This document shows positions 33,741-44,352 of a stretch of DNA of 64,000 nt, piece after piece. The notes under the pieces are model-generated. The model did not search any database and was not told the origin of the DNA. It saw only the letters and a program-made list of their open reading frames with translations. Source of the DNA: Azotobacter vinelandii CA (lineage in GTDB: Bacteria > Pseudomonadota > Gammaproteobacteria > Pseudomonadales > Pseudomonadaceae); NCBI RefSeq assembly GCF_000380335.1, contig NC_021149.1, positions 4,330,501 through 4,394,500 of the forward strand, written 5' to 3'. Position 1 is the stretch's first letter. The number at the start of each line of letters is the position of its first letter. Position numbers and translations under genes: made by a program.

Positions 33741-33960
33741 AGGGGGTCCTTTCGTCGTTTCGTTGCTATTCACCGCAATACTTCCCGGCAGATCCGCGCG
33801 CCCGACAACGCCTTGGCGAAATATTCGGGATCGCTTCCGAGAGATTGTCCGATGATGGTCAGAGGTACCCATGACAGGTACATCGCAATCGAATCTTAGG
33901 TAATAGCGTTCTATAGACGCAACCACAGAATGCTTTAACTTCTGTATATGCTCGTCTATC

Positions 33961-33997
33961 GAATCCATGATTTTCGTTTAAACACTGTCATGGATTC
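33961..33997. other. 10-bp inverted repeat upstream of mosB
   Basis: GAATCCATGA (33961-33970) and TCATGGATTC (33988-33997), perfect arms with a 17-nt AT-rich spacer, 221 bp upstream of the mosB start and just beyond the gcl' fragment stop. Could be an operator or a weak terminator. The rest of 33741-34008 is AT-richer than the genes around it and shows no ORF; it must contain the mosB promoter, but no confident -35/-10 or ModE site was found. Confidence 0.4.
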
Positions 33998-34008
33998 ATC
34001 CCCATCAA

Positions 34009-34275
34009 TCATCCAAGTTTCGTCGCTATCCGCTCGCTCCGAGTGTTCGAACAGGCGAGCCCCATGGGCCCGCCATCGCAGGCGGCACGACTATTGCCTT
34101 CGGCCATGTGCGAGGCGCCTTCGACGTGACGGGCCAGTACATGGTCGATGCCACCGATCTTGTTCAGGGCCGCGTACAGCGGATTGATGGCCGCGCCGGG
34201 GACACCGAACGCGGTGTCGATCCCTTCGCGGCGCATCACCAGCACGGCAGCCTCGATTGCTCTCATTTTGGCCAT
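34009..34275 (-). pseudogene. gcl: Glyoxylate carboligase, 5' fragment (codons 1-61)
   Basis: Opens [61 protein letters not shown], the N-terminus of tartronate-semialdehyde synthase including Val51, the residue that replaces the catalytic Glu of other thiamine-diphosphate enzymes in Gcl. After Asn61 (AAT at 34095-34093) similarity stops and 27 unrelated codons follow to a stop. Its own start region is intact and divergent from the LysR gene 113 bp away. The missing rest of the gene is at 53293-54888 on the other strand. The fragment points at mosB. Confidence 0.9.
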
Positions 34276-34388
34276 GTTTCTCTTCTCTCTGAGTGAGTCG
34301 ATATTTTTATAGTGGGCCTGAGTCTGGGTTAGACTTCCCGCAGGTTGAAGAGCAGAAAATTGGATTCTGTCGATATCCAGGGTATCGA

Positions 34389-35297
34389 ATGGGCCGCTAC
34401 GTCGAATTGCACAGTTTCGTTCAGGTCGCCCAGAAGGGCAGCTTCGCCGCGGCCGCGCTGAGCGAGGGGGTCACGCCGGCGATTCTCGGGCGGCGCCTGG
34501 ATGCCCTGGAGAAACGCCTGGGCGTCAAGCTGATGCACCGCTCCACGCGCGGCCTGCGCCTGACCGAGCTGGGCGAGCGCTTCCTGGAGCGCGCCAGGCA
34601 GTTGCTGCGCGAGTTCGACGATGTCGAGGCCGAGATCGCCAGCAACAGCTCGCTGGTCAAGGGGCATCTGGCCGTGTCCGCGCCGGCGGCCTTCGGCCGG
34701 CGCCATGTGGCTGCGCACGCCCAGGGGTTCCTGCAGCGTTTTCCCAACCTCAGGCTGTCGTTCAACCTGACCGATAGCGTCGTCGACCTGGTGAGCGAGG
34801 GGTTCGACATGGGAATCCGCATCGGCGAGGTGCGGGACCCCAACTATGTGGCGATCAGGCTGTTCCCCAACCGGCGGGTGGTCTGCGGCACCCCGGCGTA
34901 TTTCGCCAGGCATGGCGAACCCCGGACGCTCGAGGACCTGTCCCGGCACAACTGCCTGGCCTTCACGCTGCAGGGCGGGCAGCAGCGCGGCTGGACGTTC
35001 CTGCGCGACGGGCAGCAGGTCGCCGCGAAGGTCGGCGGAAACCTGTCCTGCAACGATGGCGAGCTGCTGTTTTCCTGGGTGTGCCAGGGGATCGGCATCG
35101 GCTGGCGTTCGACCTGGGAGATCCAGGGCGAACTCAAGCGCGGCGAACTGGTGACGGTTCTCGATGAGTTCGCGCTGCCCGAATACGACATTCAGGCGGT
35201 GTTCCCCCAGCAGCGCTTCCTGCCCGCCAAGGTGCGTTTTTTCATCGACTACCTGAAGGAGCTGTACAACACCCCCGGCTATTGGGAGAGGGGGTGA
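34389..35297 (+). CDS. LysR-family regulator (ancestral neighbour of gcl)
   Basis: 302 residues from [20 protein letters not shown]-terminal winged helix (about 1-62: [43 protein letters not shown]) and a C-terminal substrate-binding domain (about 90-295: [33 protein letters not shown]). It is divergent from the gcl 5' fragment across 113 bp, the usual LysR/target layout, so it probably controls gcl in response to a glyoxylate-pathway metabolite. Effector not deducible. Confidence 0.85.
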   Translation: MGRYVELHSFVQVAQKGSFAAAALSEGVTPAILGRRLDALEKRLGVKLMHRSTRGLRLTELGERFLERARQLLREFDDVEAEIASNSSLVKGHLAVSAPAAFGRRHVAAHAQGFLQRFPNLRLSFNLTDSVVDLVSEGFDMGIRIGEVRDPNYVAIRLFPNRRVVCGTPAYFARHGEPRTLEDLSRHNCLAFTLQGGQQRGWTFLRDGQQVAAKVGGNLSCNDGELLFSWVCQGIGIGWRSTWEIQGELKRGELVTVLDEFALPEYDIQAVFPQQRFLPAKVRFFIDYLKELYNTPGYWERG

Positions 35298-35402
35298 GGC
35301 GCAGTCCTTTCAAGGTTTCGGCAAGGGGAGTGGGAGCCTGGGCGTTTCCCTCGCTCCTGTGCGAATACCCTTGGGGCAATCGCGTGGGACTGCGAGAGGG
35401 TT

Positions 35403-35878
35403 GAAATCGGACTGGCAAGATAGTGTGAGCCTTGGCATGGCTGCTTGCCGAGGGGGCGGACACTCCCTGTTTCGGCCCCCCGGCCGAGTCACTTTTTCTT
35501 GTCTGGCCAAGAAAAAGTAACCAAAAAGAAGGCCACCCCCTCATCCGGCCCTGCGCTTCGCTCCGGGTTCCCTCCCTGCATCGTCGCTCCAGGGGCACGG
35601 CCCGCAGGGCCATCCATGGCCCTCGGGCCTTTCGCCGCCTCCCTGCGGCTCATCCCCTTGCGCGACGACTCCGCTCGGCCTCCTGAAGGGGGCATCCGGC
35701 GCGGCCTGACAGGCCGTGCCACAAGCGCGAAAGTGCTTTCAGGCAACTCGGAGCCCGATAAGTGACTCGGGCGGGGGCCCGAAACAGGGAGTGTCCGCCC
35801 CCTCTGCAAGCAGCCCATGTAGCGAAGTCGAAGGCAACGCCGAAACGCCCCGACACACTATCTTTCCAGTCCGATATC
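35403..35878. repeat. Inverted-repeat element downstream of the LysR gene
   Basis: Left arm 35403-35493 and right arm 35761-35878 are inverted copies (e.g. GAGGGGGCGGACACTCCCTG near 35450 and its complement near 35795), about 90% alike by eye with a roughly 30-bp insertion in the right arm. Inside, CTTTTTCTTG-TCTGGC-CAAGAAAAAG (35492-35517) is a perfect 10-bp hairpin. Short open frames across it are translation noise of the repeat. It fills most of the 633-bp gap to the malic enzyme gene and looks like a non-autonomous repeat family. Confidence 0.7.
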
Positions 35879-35930
35879 GGACGGGCGCTTCAAGCGGTTG
35901 CCTTGCGAGCGCCCTCGATCTCTCTCCTGC

Positions 35931-37175
35931 TCAGAGCGGGTAATGGGCCGGGTAGGGCAGCCGCGCGACGCCGGATTCGACCGCGGCCTTCGCCACCGCG
36001 CCGGCCACCGCTCCCAGCAACCGGGCGTCCATGGGCTTGGGCAGGATGTAGTCGGGCCCGAACTGCAGGCGGTCGATGGCGAACGCCTTCAGGACTTCCG
36101 CCGGGGCCGGCTCCTTGGCCAACTGGCGCAGGGCTTCCACCGCCGCGATCTTCATCGCTTCGTCGACCCGGCGCGCGCGGACATCCAGCGCCCCGCGGAA
36201 GATGAACGGGAAGCCGAGGACGTTGTTCACCTGGTTGGGATAGTCGGAACGGCCGGTGGCCAGGATCAGGTCCTGGCGCGTGGCTTTGGCCAGCTCGGGA
36301 TCGATCTCGGGGTCGGGGTTCGAGCAGGCGAACACGATGGGCCTGGGCGCCATGGCCAGCAGGGCCTCGGGCGGCAGCAGGTTGGCTCCCGACAGGCCCA
36401 GGAACACGTCGGCGCCCTGCATGGCCTCCAGCAGCGTCCTGGCCCCGCCGTCGTTGACGAATTCCTGCTTGTAGCGATTGAGCCCGTCGCGGCCGGAGTG
36501 GATCACGCCCCGGCTGTCGATCATGTACAGGTTGTCCTTGCGTGCGCCCAGCGAGATCAGCAGGCGCATGCAGGCGGTCGCCGCCGCTCCGGCTCCCAGG
36601 CAGACGATTCTGGCTTCTTCGAGTCTTTTCCCCTGGATTTCCAGGGCATTGAGCATGCCGGCGGCGGTCACGATGGCCGTGCCGTGCTGGTCGTCGTGGA
36701 ACACCGGAATGCTGCACTGCTCGATCAGCAACTGCTCGATCTCGAAGCAGTCGGGGGCCTTGATGTCCTCCAGGTTGATGCCGCCGAAGGTGTCGGCGAT
36801 GCGCACGACGGTGTCGATGAAGGCCGCCGGACTTTCCGCCGTGACTTCGATGTCGACGGCGTTGATCCCGGCGAAGCGCTTGAACAGCAGGGCCTTGCCT
36901 TCCATCACCGGCTTGCTGGCCAGCGGCCCCAGGTTGCCCAGGCCCAGGATGGCCGAGCCGTTGCTGATCACCGCGACGAGGTTGCCCTTGGCGGTGAAGC
37001 GGTAGGCGTTTTCCGGGTCCCTGGCTATCTCGCGCACCGGTTCGGCCACGCCCGGACTGTAGGCCAGGGAAAGGTGGGCGGCGGTCTCCGCCGGTTTGCT
37101 CAGTTCGATGCCGATTTTTCCGGGCGTCGGGAATTCGTGGTAGTCCAGGGCGGTTTTCTTGAAGTCGATGGTCAT
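35931..37175 (-). CDS. Malic enzyme (short form)
   Basis: 414 residues. Oxidative decarboxylation of malate to pyruvate with NAD(P). N-terminal malic domain (SLAYSPGVAEPVREIA, SNGSAILGLGNLGPLASKPVMEGKA, FHDDQHGTA) and C-terminal NAD-binding domain (IVCLGAGAAATACM; LGLSGANLLPPEALL; FACSNPDPEIDP; GRSDYPNQVNNVLGFPFIFRGALDV). It lacks the phosphotransacetylase-like extension of MaeB. It lies 64 bp downstream of the glycolate permease on the same strand, so it likely drains malate made by GlcB into pyruvate. Confidence 0.93.
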   Translation of the reverse strand: MTIDFKKTALDYHEFPTPGKIGIELSKPAETAAHLSLAYSPGVAEPVREIARDPENAYRFTAKGNLVAVISNGSAILGLGNLGPLASKPVMEGKALLFKRFAGINAVDIEVTAESPAAFIDTVVRIADTFGGINLEDIKAPDCFEIEQLLIEQCSIPVFHDDQHGTAIVTAAGMLNALEIQGKRLEEARIVCLGAGAAATACMRLLISLGARKDNLYMIDSRGVIHSGRDGLNRYKQEFVNDGGARTLLEAMQGADVFLGLSGANLLPPEALLAMAPRPIVFACSNPDPEIDPELAKATRQDLILATGRSDYPNQVNNVLGFPFIFRGALDVRARRVDEAMKIAAVEALRQLAKEPAPAEVLKAFAIDRLQFGPDYILPKPMDARLLGAVAGAVAKAAVESGVARLPYPAHYPL

Positions 37176-37239
37176 ATGAGCCTCGAAGGGGCAGGACAGG
37201 GTTTGGGCGCCGGCGGCGGGACCGGCGCCGGATGCACGG

Positions 37240-38925
37240 TCAGTTCACCAGCATGCCGGTGAAGACATAGGCTTGCGCCAGGGTGATCAGGGCGATGATC
37301 AGCGCGAAGAGGAAGCTGTGCTTCAGGGTGAAGCGGAACAGGTCCGACTCGCGGCCGACGATGCCGGTCGCGGCGCAGGCCACGGCGATCGACTGCGGCG
37401 AGATCATCTTGCCGGTCACGCCGCCGCTGGTGTTGGCCGCCACCAGCAGGGTTTCGTCGACGCCGATCTGCTGCGCGGTGGTGGCCTGCAGCGAGCAGAA
37501 CAGGGCGTTGGAGGAGGTGTCCGAACCGGTCAGGAACACGCCCAGCCAGCCCAGGAAGGGCGACAGGAAGGGAAAGGCCGCGCCGCTGCCCGCCAGTATC
37601 AGCGCCAGGGTGTTGGACATGCCCGAGTAGTTGGTGACGAAGGCGAAGGCCAGCACCATGCCGATGGAGAGGATCGGCCACTTCAGTTCGACCAGGGTCT
37701 CGCCGAAGGTGCGCAGGCCGACCTTCGGGCCGACGCCCAGGATGAACATCGAGAGCAGCGCCGAGAAGAGGATCGCCGTGCCGCCCGCGGAGAACGGGTC
37801 GAACTTGTATACCGCCGCGATGGGGGTCGGCTCGGCCACCAGGGGAGCGGCCTTGATCACCAGTTGGTCGAGGTGGGGGATGGCGATCTTGAAGACCAGC
37901 GATTCCAGGAGTCCGCCGGGGGCGAACAGGTCCTTGAAGGGTTGCAGCGTCCAGATGGTGACCAGGGCGGTGAGGATCAGGAACGGCGACCAGGCCTTGA
38001 GGATTTCGCCGAGGCTGTAAGGCGAGGGTGTAGCGCTGCGCGGGCCGCCGAAGCCGCCGAGCACGGCCGAGCCGCCCGCCCCGGCGAGCACCTCGCCGGC
38101 CTCGGCGGTCTTCGGATGCCAGACCTTGAGGAACAGGGTGAGGGAGACGATGCTGACCAGCGCCGAGGTGATGTCCGGCAGTTCCGGGCCGATGTAGTTG
38201 GAGGTGAAGTACTGGGTGACGGCGAAGCTGGAGCCCGCGACCAGCGCGGCCGGCCAGGTTTCCCGGACACCTTTCCAGCCGTCCATGATGGCCACCAGCC
38301 AGAAGGGCACGATGACCGACAGCAGGGGCAGTTGCCTGCCGGCCATGGCGCCGATGTCGAAGGCGTCGATGCCGGTCACCTGGCCGGCGACGATGATCGG
38401 CACGCCCAGGGCGCCGAAGGCCACCGGCGCGGTGTTGGCGATCAGGCACAGGCCGGCGGCGTAGACCGGGTTGAAACCCAGGCCGACGAGCAGGGCGCCG
38501 GTGATCGCCACCGGGGCGCCGAAACCGGCCGCGCCTTCGAGGAAGGCGCCGAAGGAGAAGCCGATCAGCAGCACCTGCAGGCGCTGGTCGTCGGTGATCG
38601 ACAGCACCGAGCTGCGGATCACCTCGAACTGGCCGCTCTTGACGGTGAGTTTGTAGAGGAACACCGCCGCGACGATGATCCAGGCGATCGGCCAGAGGCC
38701 ATAGGCGAAGCCGTAGCCGGCCGCGGCGAAGGCCATGTCGAGCGGCATGCCGAACACCGAGACGGCGGTGACGATCGAGAGGAGCAGGGTGATGGTGCCT
38801 GCCACATAGCCCTTCATGCGGAATACGGCCAGGGCGAGGAAGAAGAATACGATCGGGATCAGCGCCACCAGCGCCGATATTCCCAGACCGCCGAGCGGGG
38901 TATAGATCTGTTGCCAGGTTTGCAT
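37240..38925 (-). CDS. glcA: Glycolate/lactate permease (LctP family, GlcA-like)
   Basis: 561 residues. Start [22 protein letters not shown]. Hydrophobic throughout with the same conserved loops as LldP ([54 protein letters not shown]). It is a close paralogue of the lldP product at 15200, and gene context (malic enzyme downstream, glcB and glcDEFG beyond the upstream gap) points to glycolate. LctP permeases often carry both lactate and glycolate, so substrate overlap is likely. Confidence 0.9.
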   Translation of the reverse strand: MQTWQQIYTPLGGLGISALVALIPIVFFFLALAVFRMKGYVAGTITLLLSIVTAVSVFGMPLDMAFAAAGYGFAYGLWPIAWIIVAAVFLYKLTVKSGQFEVIRSSVLSITDDQRLQVLLIGFSFGAFLEGAAGFGAPVAITGALLVGLGFNPVYAAGLCLIANTAPVAFGALGVPIIVAGQVTGIDAFDIGAMAGRQLPLLSVIVPFWLVAIMDGWKGVRETWPAALVAGSSFAVTQYFTSNYIGPELPDITSALVSIVSLTLFLKVWHPKTAEAGEVLAGAGGSAVLGGFGGPRSATPSPYSLGEILKAWSPFLILTALVTIWTLQPFKDLFAPGGLLESLVFKIAIPHLDQLVIKAAPLVAEPTPIAAVYKFDPFSAGGTAILFSALLSMFILGVGPKVGLRTFGETLVELKWPILSIGMVLAFAFVTNYSGMSNTLALILAGSGAAFPFLSPFLGWLGVFLTGSDTSSNALFCSLQATTAQQIGVDETLLVAANTSGGVTGKMISPQSIAVACAATGIVGRESDLFRFTLKHSFLFALIIALITLAQAYVFTGMLVN

Positions 38926-39404
38926 GTAACTAGTCTCTTGTTCTTATTGGGCGAAAGTGACATGCACGCATCGTGCGGTTTTCCGCGCGAGAGCGGGCAT
39001 TCCGATATTTGGAGTCGTTATGAGATTTCGAGCTACTTGCCTGATAGATAGTGAAATGTCATTTCATGGGTTTTCTCCGTAATTGGTTTTGTAATGAATG
39101 AGCAATGGCTGCGGACAACGGCATTCGGCCCGTCGTGCGGGCTTTACTGCATATGAACCGGGCTTTTCACGTTGCTGCCCGCAGCCTTGCCGGTGATCCG
39201 TTCGACCGATCGATTTCCATCTTCGAAGTTCTGGAAGTCGCATTGCTGTTTCTCGCCACGGCCGGGCCATGAAAAGTTGCAGATGCTTGTTGCGGAACTT
39301 CGATGATTCGAACTCGAATCCAACTCATGGCCGCACGGGCTACCGGCGGTTTTTACTTCGTATGGTTCGGAACTCCGGCCGGCGGGCGGCCGGAGTCGCG
39401 TTCT
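38926..39404. other. Intergenic region between glcB and glcA, with palindrome
   Basis: No gene seen. It must hold the glcA promoter (minus strand). A 13-bp palindrome GCACG-CAT-CGTGC (38964-38976) lies 39 bp upstream of the glcA start and is a possible operator. The segment 38990-39300 is AT-richer than flanking genes. A hairpin at 39372-39396 closes the glcB transcript. Confidence 0.4.
39372..39396 (-). terminator. Terminator-like hairpin after glcB
   Basis: ACTCCGGCC (39372-39380) pairs with GGCCGGAGT (39388-39396), loop GGCGGGC on the plus strand, starting 8 bp past the glcB stop. No clear U-tract. Confidence 0.55.
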
Positions 39405-41582
39405 TCATCGCTCCTGCTTGAAGCGCCGGCGCCAGGCGTGCAGCAGCGGTTCGGTATAGCCGCTGGGCTGCTCGCGTCCCTTGAACACCAGATCGCTGGC
39501 GGCGCCGAAGGCGTGCGACTTGTCGAAGTCGCGGGCCATGGGCCGGTAGGCGGGGTCGCCGGCGTTCTGGGCGTCGACCACCCTGGCCATGCGTCGCAGG
39601 GCCTCGCGCACCTGCTCCGCGCCGACCACGCCATGGTGCAGCCAGTTGGCGATGTGCTGGCTGGAGATGCGCAGGGTGGCGCGGTCCTCCATCAGGCCGA
39701 CGTCGTGGATGTCCGGCACCTTGGAGCAGCCGACGCCCTGTTCCACCCAGCGCACCACGTAGCCGAGGATGCCCTGGCAGTTGTTGGCCAGTTCTTCCTC
39801 GATGGCCTCGGCGCTCCAGGCGCGCTCGGCGCTGACCGGCACGCTGAGCAGGCCATCGAGCAGGGCGTCGCGCTCGGCGGCCGGATCGATCCGTTCCAGC
39901 TCGCGCTGCACGGCCTGGACATCGACCTGGTGGTAGTGCAGGGCGTGCAGGGTGGCGGCGGTCGGCGACGGTACCCAGGCGGTGTTGGCGCCGGCCTTCG
40001 GATGGGCGATCTTCTGTTCGAGCATGGCGGCCATCCGGTCCGGGATGGCCCACATGCCCTTGCCGATCTGCGCGCGGCCACGCAGCCCGCAACTCAGGCC
40101 GACCAGCACGTTGTTGCGCTCGTAGGCCTGGATCCAGGCGCTGGACTTCATGTCCTCCTTGCGCAGCATGGCGCCGGCTTCCATGGTGGTGTGCATCTCG
40201 TCGCCGGTGCGGTCGAGGAAGCCCGTGTTGATGAATGCGATCCGCGCGCCGGCGGCGGCGATGCACGCCTTGAGGTTGACGCTGGTGCGCCGCTCCTCGT
40301 CCATGATGCCCATCTTCAGGGTGTGGCGCGGCAGGCCGAGCAGATCCTCGACGCGGCCGAACAAGCGGTCGGCGAAGGCCACCTCGGCCGGGCCGTGCAT
40401 CTTCGGCTTGACGATGTAGACGCTGCCGGTGCGCGAATTGCCCCGGCGTTCGAGGTCGTGCAGGGCGATCAGGCTGGTGATGGCGGCGTCGAGGATGCCC
40501 TCGGGGATTTCCCGGCCTTCGCCGTCGAGGATCGCCGGGGTGGTCATCAGGTGGCCGACATTGCGCACGAACAGCAGGGCGCGGCCGTGCAGGCGCAGCT
40601 CGCCGCCACCGGCGGCCTGATACAGGCGGTCCGGGGCGAGGCGGCGGACGATGCGCCGCCCGCCCTTGTCCAGTTCCTCGCTGAGGTCGCCCTTCATCAA
40701 CCCCAGCCAGTTGCGGTAGACCAGCACCTTGTCGTCGGCATCCACCGCGGCCACCGAGTCCTCGCAGTCCATGATGGTGGTCAGCGCGGACTCCAGCAGC
40801 AGATCCTTGACGCCGGCCGCATCGCTCTTGCCGATCAGGCTGTCGGGATCGATCTGGATCTCGATGTGCAGGCCGTGGTTCTTCAGCAGCACGGCGCCGG
40901 GCGCCTCGGCGGCGCCCTGGTAGCCGACGAACTTCTCGGCCTGGGCGAGGCCGCTGTGGCTGCCGTCCTTGAGCGTCACCCGCAACGCGCCCCGCTCGAC
41001 GGCGTAGGCCGTGGCGTCGGCATGGCTGCCGTTGGCCAGCGGCGCGGCCCGGTCGAGGAAGGCGCGGGCGAAGGCGATCACGCGGGCACCGCGCACCGCG
41101 TTGTAGGCCGAACTCTTCTCGGCGCCGCCTTCCTCGCCGATGGCGTCGGTGCCGTACAGGGCATCGTACAGCGAGCCCCAGCGGGCATTGGCGGCGTTCA
41201 GCGCATAGCGCGCGTTCATCACCGGCACCACCAGTTGCGGGCCCGCCTGCACGGCGACTTCGTCGTCGACGTTGGCGGTGGCGATCTTCACCTCGTCGGG
41301 CTGCGGCAGCAGGTAGCCGATGCTCTCCAGGAAGTGGCGGTAGGCCGCCATGTCGGCGATCGGGCCGGGGTTGGCCCGGTGCCAGGCGTCCAACTCGCCC
41401 TGCAGGCGGTCGCGTTCGGCCAGCAGGGCCCGGTTCTGCGGCGCCAGGTCGTGCACCAGGTCGTCCAGGCCGCTCCAGAAGGCCGTGGCGTCGATGCCGG
41501 TGCCGGGGAGCACTTCCTCGTCGATGAAACGCTTGAACTGGCTTGCCACCTGCAAGCGCTGGCACTGCACACGCTCGGTCAT
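39405..41582 (-). CDS. glcB: Malate synthase G
   Basis: 725 residues, exactly the Pseudomonas GlcB length, starting [19 protein letters not shown]. It condenses glyoxylate with acetyl-CoA to malate. TIM-barrel catalytic region with the Glu/Asp-rich metal site ([53 protein letters not shown]) and the C-terminal plug with [28 protein letters not shown]. Last gene of glcDEFGB, followed by a terminator-like hairpin. With gcl broken it is the only complete glyoxylate sink in this window. Confidence 0.97.
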   Translation of the reverse strand: MTERVQCQRLQVASQFKRFIDEEVLPGTGIDATAFWSGLDDLVHDLAPQNRALLAERDRLQGELDAWHRANPGPIADMAAYRHFLESIGYLLPQPDEVKIATANVDDEVAVQAGPQLVVPVMNARYALNAANARWGSLYDALYGTDAIGEEGGAEKSSAYNAVRGARVIAFARAFLDRAAPLANGSHADATAYAVERGALRVTLKDGSHSGLAQAEKFVGYQGAAEAPGAVLLKNHGLHIEIQIDPDSLIGKSDAAGVKDLLLESALTTIMDCEDSVAAVDADDKVLVYRNWLGLMKGDLSEELDKGGRRIVRRLAPDRLYQAAGGGELRLHGRALLFVRNVGHLMTTPAILDGEGREIPEGILDAAITSLIALHDLERRGNSRTGSVYIVKPKMHGPAEVAFADRLFGRVEDLLGLPRHTLKMGIMDEERRTSVNLKACIAAAGARIAFINTGFLDRTGDEMHTTMEAGAMLRKEDMKSSAWIQAYERNNVLVGLSCGLRGRAQIGKGMWAIPDRMAAMLEQKIAHPKAGANTAWVPSPTAATLHALHYHQVDVQAVQRELERIDPAAERDALLDGLLSVPVSAERAWSAEAIEEELANNCQGILGYVVRWVEQGVGCSKVPDIHDVGLMEDRATLRISSQHIANWLHHGVVGAEQVREALRRMARVVDAQNAGDPAYRPMARDFDKSHAFGAASDLVFKGREQPSGYTEPLLHAWRRRFKQER

Positions 41583-41635
41583 GTCGTTCTCCTGTCGTTC
41601 GGTTGGCCCCTTGCGCGGGGCCCGGGATTCGGGGT

Positions 41636-42034
41636 TCAGAGCGCGGTGCTGCCGGCCCTGGCCACCTGGGCGTCCTGTTCGGCCTTGACACCGGATACGC
41701 CGACCGCGCCGACCGTCTGGCCGTCGACCAGCAGTGGCACGCCGCCTTCCAGCGAAGTCAGCAGGGGCGCGCTGACGAAGGCGGTACGCCCGCCGTTGAC
41801 CATTTCCTCGTAGCCCTTGGTCTCGCGGCGGCCGAGCGCGGCGCTGCGGGCCTTCTCCATGGCGATGTAGGCGCCGATCGGCGCGCAGCCGTCGAGGCGT
41901 TCGAGGGCCAGTGGATGGCCGCCGTCGTCGACCACGGCAATGGTCACCGCCCATTGGTTGCGCAGCGCCTCGTCGCGGGCGCCGGCAAGGATACGGGCCA
42001 CGTCCTGTTGGCCTAGTACGGCTTTGCTTTGCAT
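41636..42034 (-). CDS. glcG: GlcG/HbpS-family heme-binding domain protein
   Basis: 132 residues from [19 protein letters not shown] single GlcG/HbpS domain ([57 protein letters not shown]). Located in glcDEFGB of many proteobacteria. Function is undefined; relatives bind heme or cobalamin or act as oxidative-stress sensors. No signal peptide, so cytosolic. Confidence 0.9.
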   Translation of the reverse strand: MQSKAVLGQQDVARILAGARDEALRNQWAVTIAVVDDGGHPLALERLDGCAPIGAYIAMEKARSAALGRRETKGYEEMVNGGRTAFVSAPLLTSLEGGVPLLVDGQTVGAVGVSGVKAEQDAQVARAGSTAL

Positions 42035-42069
42035 GCTGCTATCCCTTCGTTGATGAAGAACTCGTGCTG

Positions 42070-43287
42070 TTAATCGAGGGCTTCCTCGACCAGTTCGATC
42101 CAATGGCGGACCGGGGTGCGGCCGGCGCCGTCGAGGTGGGTCTGGCAGCCGATGTTGGCCGTGGCGATCACCTCGGCCCGGCCGCTTTCCAGGGCGTCGA
42201 GCCGGTTATCGCGCAGTCGCCGCGACAGCTCCGGCTGGGTCAGCGAGTAGGTGCCGGCCGAGCCGCAGCACAGATGGCTGTCCGGTACGGCGGTAAGCTC
42301 GAAGCCGAGCCGGGCGAGCACGGCCTCGACGGCGCCGCCGAGCTTCTGCGCGTGCTGCAGCGTGCAGGGGCAGTGGAAGGCCAGGCGTTTGCCGGCGCGT
42401 ATCCCGAGCCGTTCCAGCGGCTCCCGGCCGAGCACCTCGACCAGGTCCATGGCGAGGGCGGCGACCCGCTCGGCCCTGGCGGCGTAGACCGGGTCGTCGC
42501 GCAGCAGGTGGCCGTATTCCTTGACGAAGGCGCCGCAGCCGCTGGCGGTCTGCACTATGGCTTCGGCGCCGGCCTCGATGGCCGGCCACCAGGCGTCTAT
42601 GTTGCGGCGGGCGCGTTCGAGCCCGCGCTCCTGGGCATTGAGGTGGTAGTCCACGGCGCCGCAGCAGCCGGCGCGGGGCGCCGCCGCCACGCTGATCCCC
42701 AGGCGGTCCAGCACCCGCGCGGCGGCGGCGTTGGTGTTGGGCGACAGCGCCGGCTGCACGCAGCCTTCGAGCATCAGCACGCGACGCGGATGACGCGGTT
42801 CCGGACGTGGCCTGGCCGGATGCGGCTGGCGCGGCAGCTTGGCTTTCAGCGCCTCCGGCAGCAGCGGGCGGCAGGCCTGTCCGGCGTGGGTCAGCGCCTT
42901 GAACAGGCCCGCTCGCGGGACCAGGGCGCGCAGGCTCTCGCGCACCAGGCGTTCGCCGAGCGGCCGGTGCACCTTTTCCTCGACCACGGCGCGGCCGATG
43001 TCCAGCAGGTTGTGGTATTGCACGCCCGACGGGCAGGTGGTTTCGCAATTGCGGCAGGTCAGGCAGCGGTCCAGGTGCAACTGGGTCTTGGCCGTGACCT
43101 CGTGGCCCTCCAGAAGCTGCTTGATCAGGTAGATGCGTCCGCGGGGACCGTCCAGTTCGTCACCCATCAACTGATAGGTCGGGCAGGTCGCGGTGCAGAA
43201 ACCGCAGTGCACGCAGGAGCGCAGGATGCGTTCGGCTTCCGCGGCGCGTGGCAGGCGCTTGGCTTGTTCGCTCAGATTGGTTTGCAT
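42070..43287 (-). CDS. glcF: Glycolate oxidase iron-sulfur subunit
   Basis: 405 residues. Two 4Fe-4S motifs at the front (CVHCGFCTATCPTY near 27 and CLTCRNCETTCPSG near 77), then two CCG domains (GCCGAVDYHLNAQ; HLCCGSAGTYSLTQPE). It passes electrons from GlcD/GlcE to the quinone pool. 9 bp after glcE and 35 bp before glcG. Confidence 0.95.
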   Translation of the reverse strand: MQTNLSEQAKRLPRAAEAERILRSCVHCGFCTATCPTYQLMGDELDGPRGRIYLIKQLLEGHEVTAKTQLHLDRCLTCRNCETTCPSGVQYHNLLDIGRAVVEEKVHRPLGERLVRESLRALVPRAGLFKALTHAGQACRPLLPEALKAKLPRQPHPARPRPEPRHPRRVLMLEGCVQPALSPNTNAAAARVLDRLGISVAAAPRAGCCGAVDYHLNAQERGLERARRNIDAWWPAIEAGAEAIVQTASGCGAFVKEYGHLLRDDPVYAARAERVAALAMDLVEVLGREPLERLGIRAGKRLAFHCPCTLQHAQKLGGAVEAVLARLGFELTAVPDSHLCCGSAGTYSLTQPELSRRLRDNRLDALESGRAEVIATANIGCQTHLDGAGRTPVRHWIELVEEALD

Positions 43288-43296
43288 GGCCTCACC

Positions 43297-44352
43297 TCAG
43301 ACTTCCGCGTACATACGCCCGGGGTTGAAGATCCCCCTGGGGTCGAGCTGCTTCTTCAGGTTCTGGTGGTAGCGCAGCAGGTGCGCGGAAAGTGGCTGGA
43401 AGGGTTCTTCGCCCTCGCCGTAGCGGGTCGCGTGGCCGCCGGCCTCGGCGACCACGCCGCGGATCAGTTCGGCATCGGCATCGGACTTGAGCCAGCGCTG
43501 GGCTCCGCCCCAGTCGATCAACTGGGAACCCGGCAGGGCCAGCGGGCCGGTGTCGGTCGGCAGCGACAGCCGCCACAGCGGCGGCGTGCCGGCAGCGAAG
43601 AAGGGCAGGCGCTGCTCGCGCAGCTCCAGCCAGTAGCGGCTGTCGATTTCCTCGCCGCCCAGTCGCTGGCGGGCGGAGCGCACTGAGCCTTCGCCGCCTT
43701 CCAGGCGCAGGCGCAGGGCCTGGCCGTCATGGCTCGCGGCGCTGATCGGCAGTGGTTGCTTGCCCCATTCGGCGAGCCTGGCGAGGGCCTGGCCGATATC
43801 CATTTCCAGGCTCAGGCTGACGCACTGCCGGGGCTTGGGCAGCACCTTGAGGGATACCTCGGTGATGAGCCCCAGGCAACCGAAGCTGCCCGCCAGCAGA
43901 CGCGACAGATCGTAGCCGGCCACGTTTTTCATCACTTCGCCGCCGAAGCGCAGGTGCTTGCCGCGACCGGTGATCAGCCGGGTGCCGAGTACGTAGTCGC
44001 GTACCGAGCCTGCCCAGGGACGGCGCGGGCCGGACAGGCCGGCCGCGACCATGCCGCCGAGGGTGGCCCCGTCGCCCAGGTGCGGCGGCTCGCAGGGCAG
44101 CATCTGTCCCGCCGCGTCGAGAACCGCCTCTATCTCGTCCAGGGGCGTGCCGGCGCGGGCGCTCAGCACCAGTTCGGTCGGATCGTAGTTGACGATGCCG
44201 CGGTGGCGGCGGGTATCGAGCAGCGTTCCCCGCACCGGACGGCCGAGGCGGGCCTTGCTGTTGCTGCCCTGGATGCGCAGCGAAACGCCCTGTGCGAAGG
44301 CATGGTTGACCTGTTCCAGCAGCGCCGCGCTGTCGTCGTGATCGTGTCGCAT
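43297..44352 (-). CDS. glcE: Glycolate oxidase FAD-binding subunit GlcE
   Basis: 351 residues from MRHDHDDSAALLEQVNHAFAQG. FAD-binding PCMH-type half domain (PTELVLSARAGTPLDEIEAVLDAAGQML, GATLGGMVAAGLSGPRRPWAGSVRDYVLG, GGEVMKNVAGYDLSRLLAGSFGCLG) without a full catalytic C-domain, as in E. coli GlcE. The start codon overlaps the glcD stop (ATGA). Needed with GlcD and GlcF for glycolate oxidation. Confidence 0.95.
   Translation of the reverse strand: MRHDHDDSAALLEQVNHAFAQGVSLRIQGSNSKARLGRPVRGTLLDTRRHRGIVNYDPTELVLSARAGTPLDEIEAVLDAAGQMLPCEPPHLGDGATLGGMVAAGLSGPRRPWAGSVRDYVLGTRLITGRGKHLRFGGEVMKNVAGYDLSRLLAGSFGCLGLITEVSLKVLPKPRQCVSLSLEMDIGQALARLAEWGKQPLPISAASHDGQALRLRLEGGEGSVRSARQRLGGEEIDSRYWLELREQRLPFFAAGTPPLWRLSLPTDTGPLALPGSQLIDWGGAQRWLKSDADAELIRGVVAEAGGHATRYGEGEEPFQPLSAHLLRYHQNLKKQLDPRGIFNPGRMYAEV

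Noticed and set aside
33890-33930. ModE box upstream of mosB
   Set aside because: CGTCTATA...CTATTACC only loosely resembles the ModE consensus; too many mismatches to call.
34009-34275. Reading the gcl 5' fragment as a small acetolactate-synthase-like gene
   Set aside because: Val51 in place of the catalytic Glu identifies Gcl, and the missing part is found in the same window.
35310-35856. Several 60-120-codon frames between the LysR gene and malic enzyme
   Set aside because: They lie in or across an inverted-repeat element, occur on both strands and have no ribosome sites.
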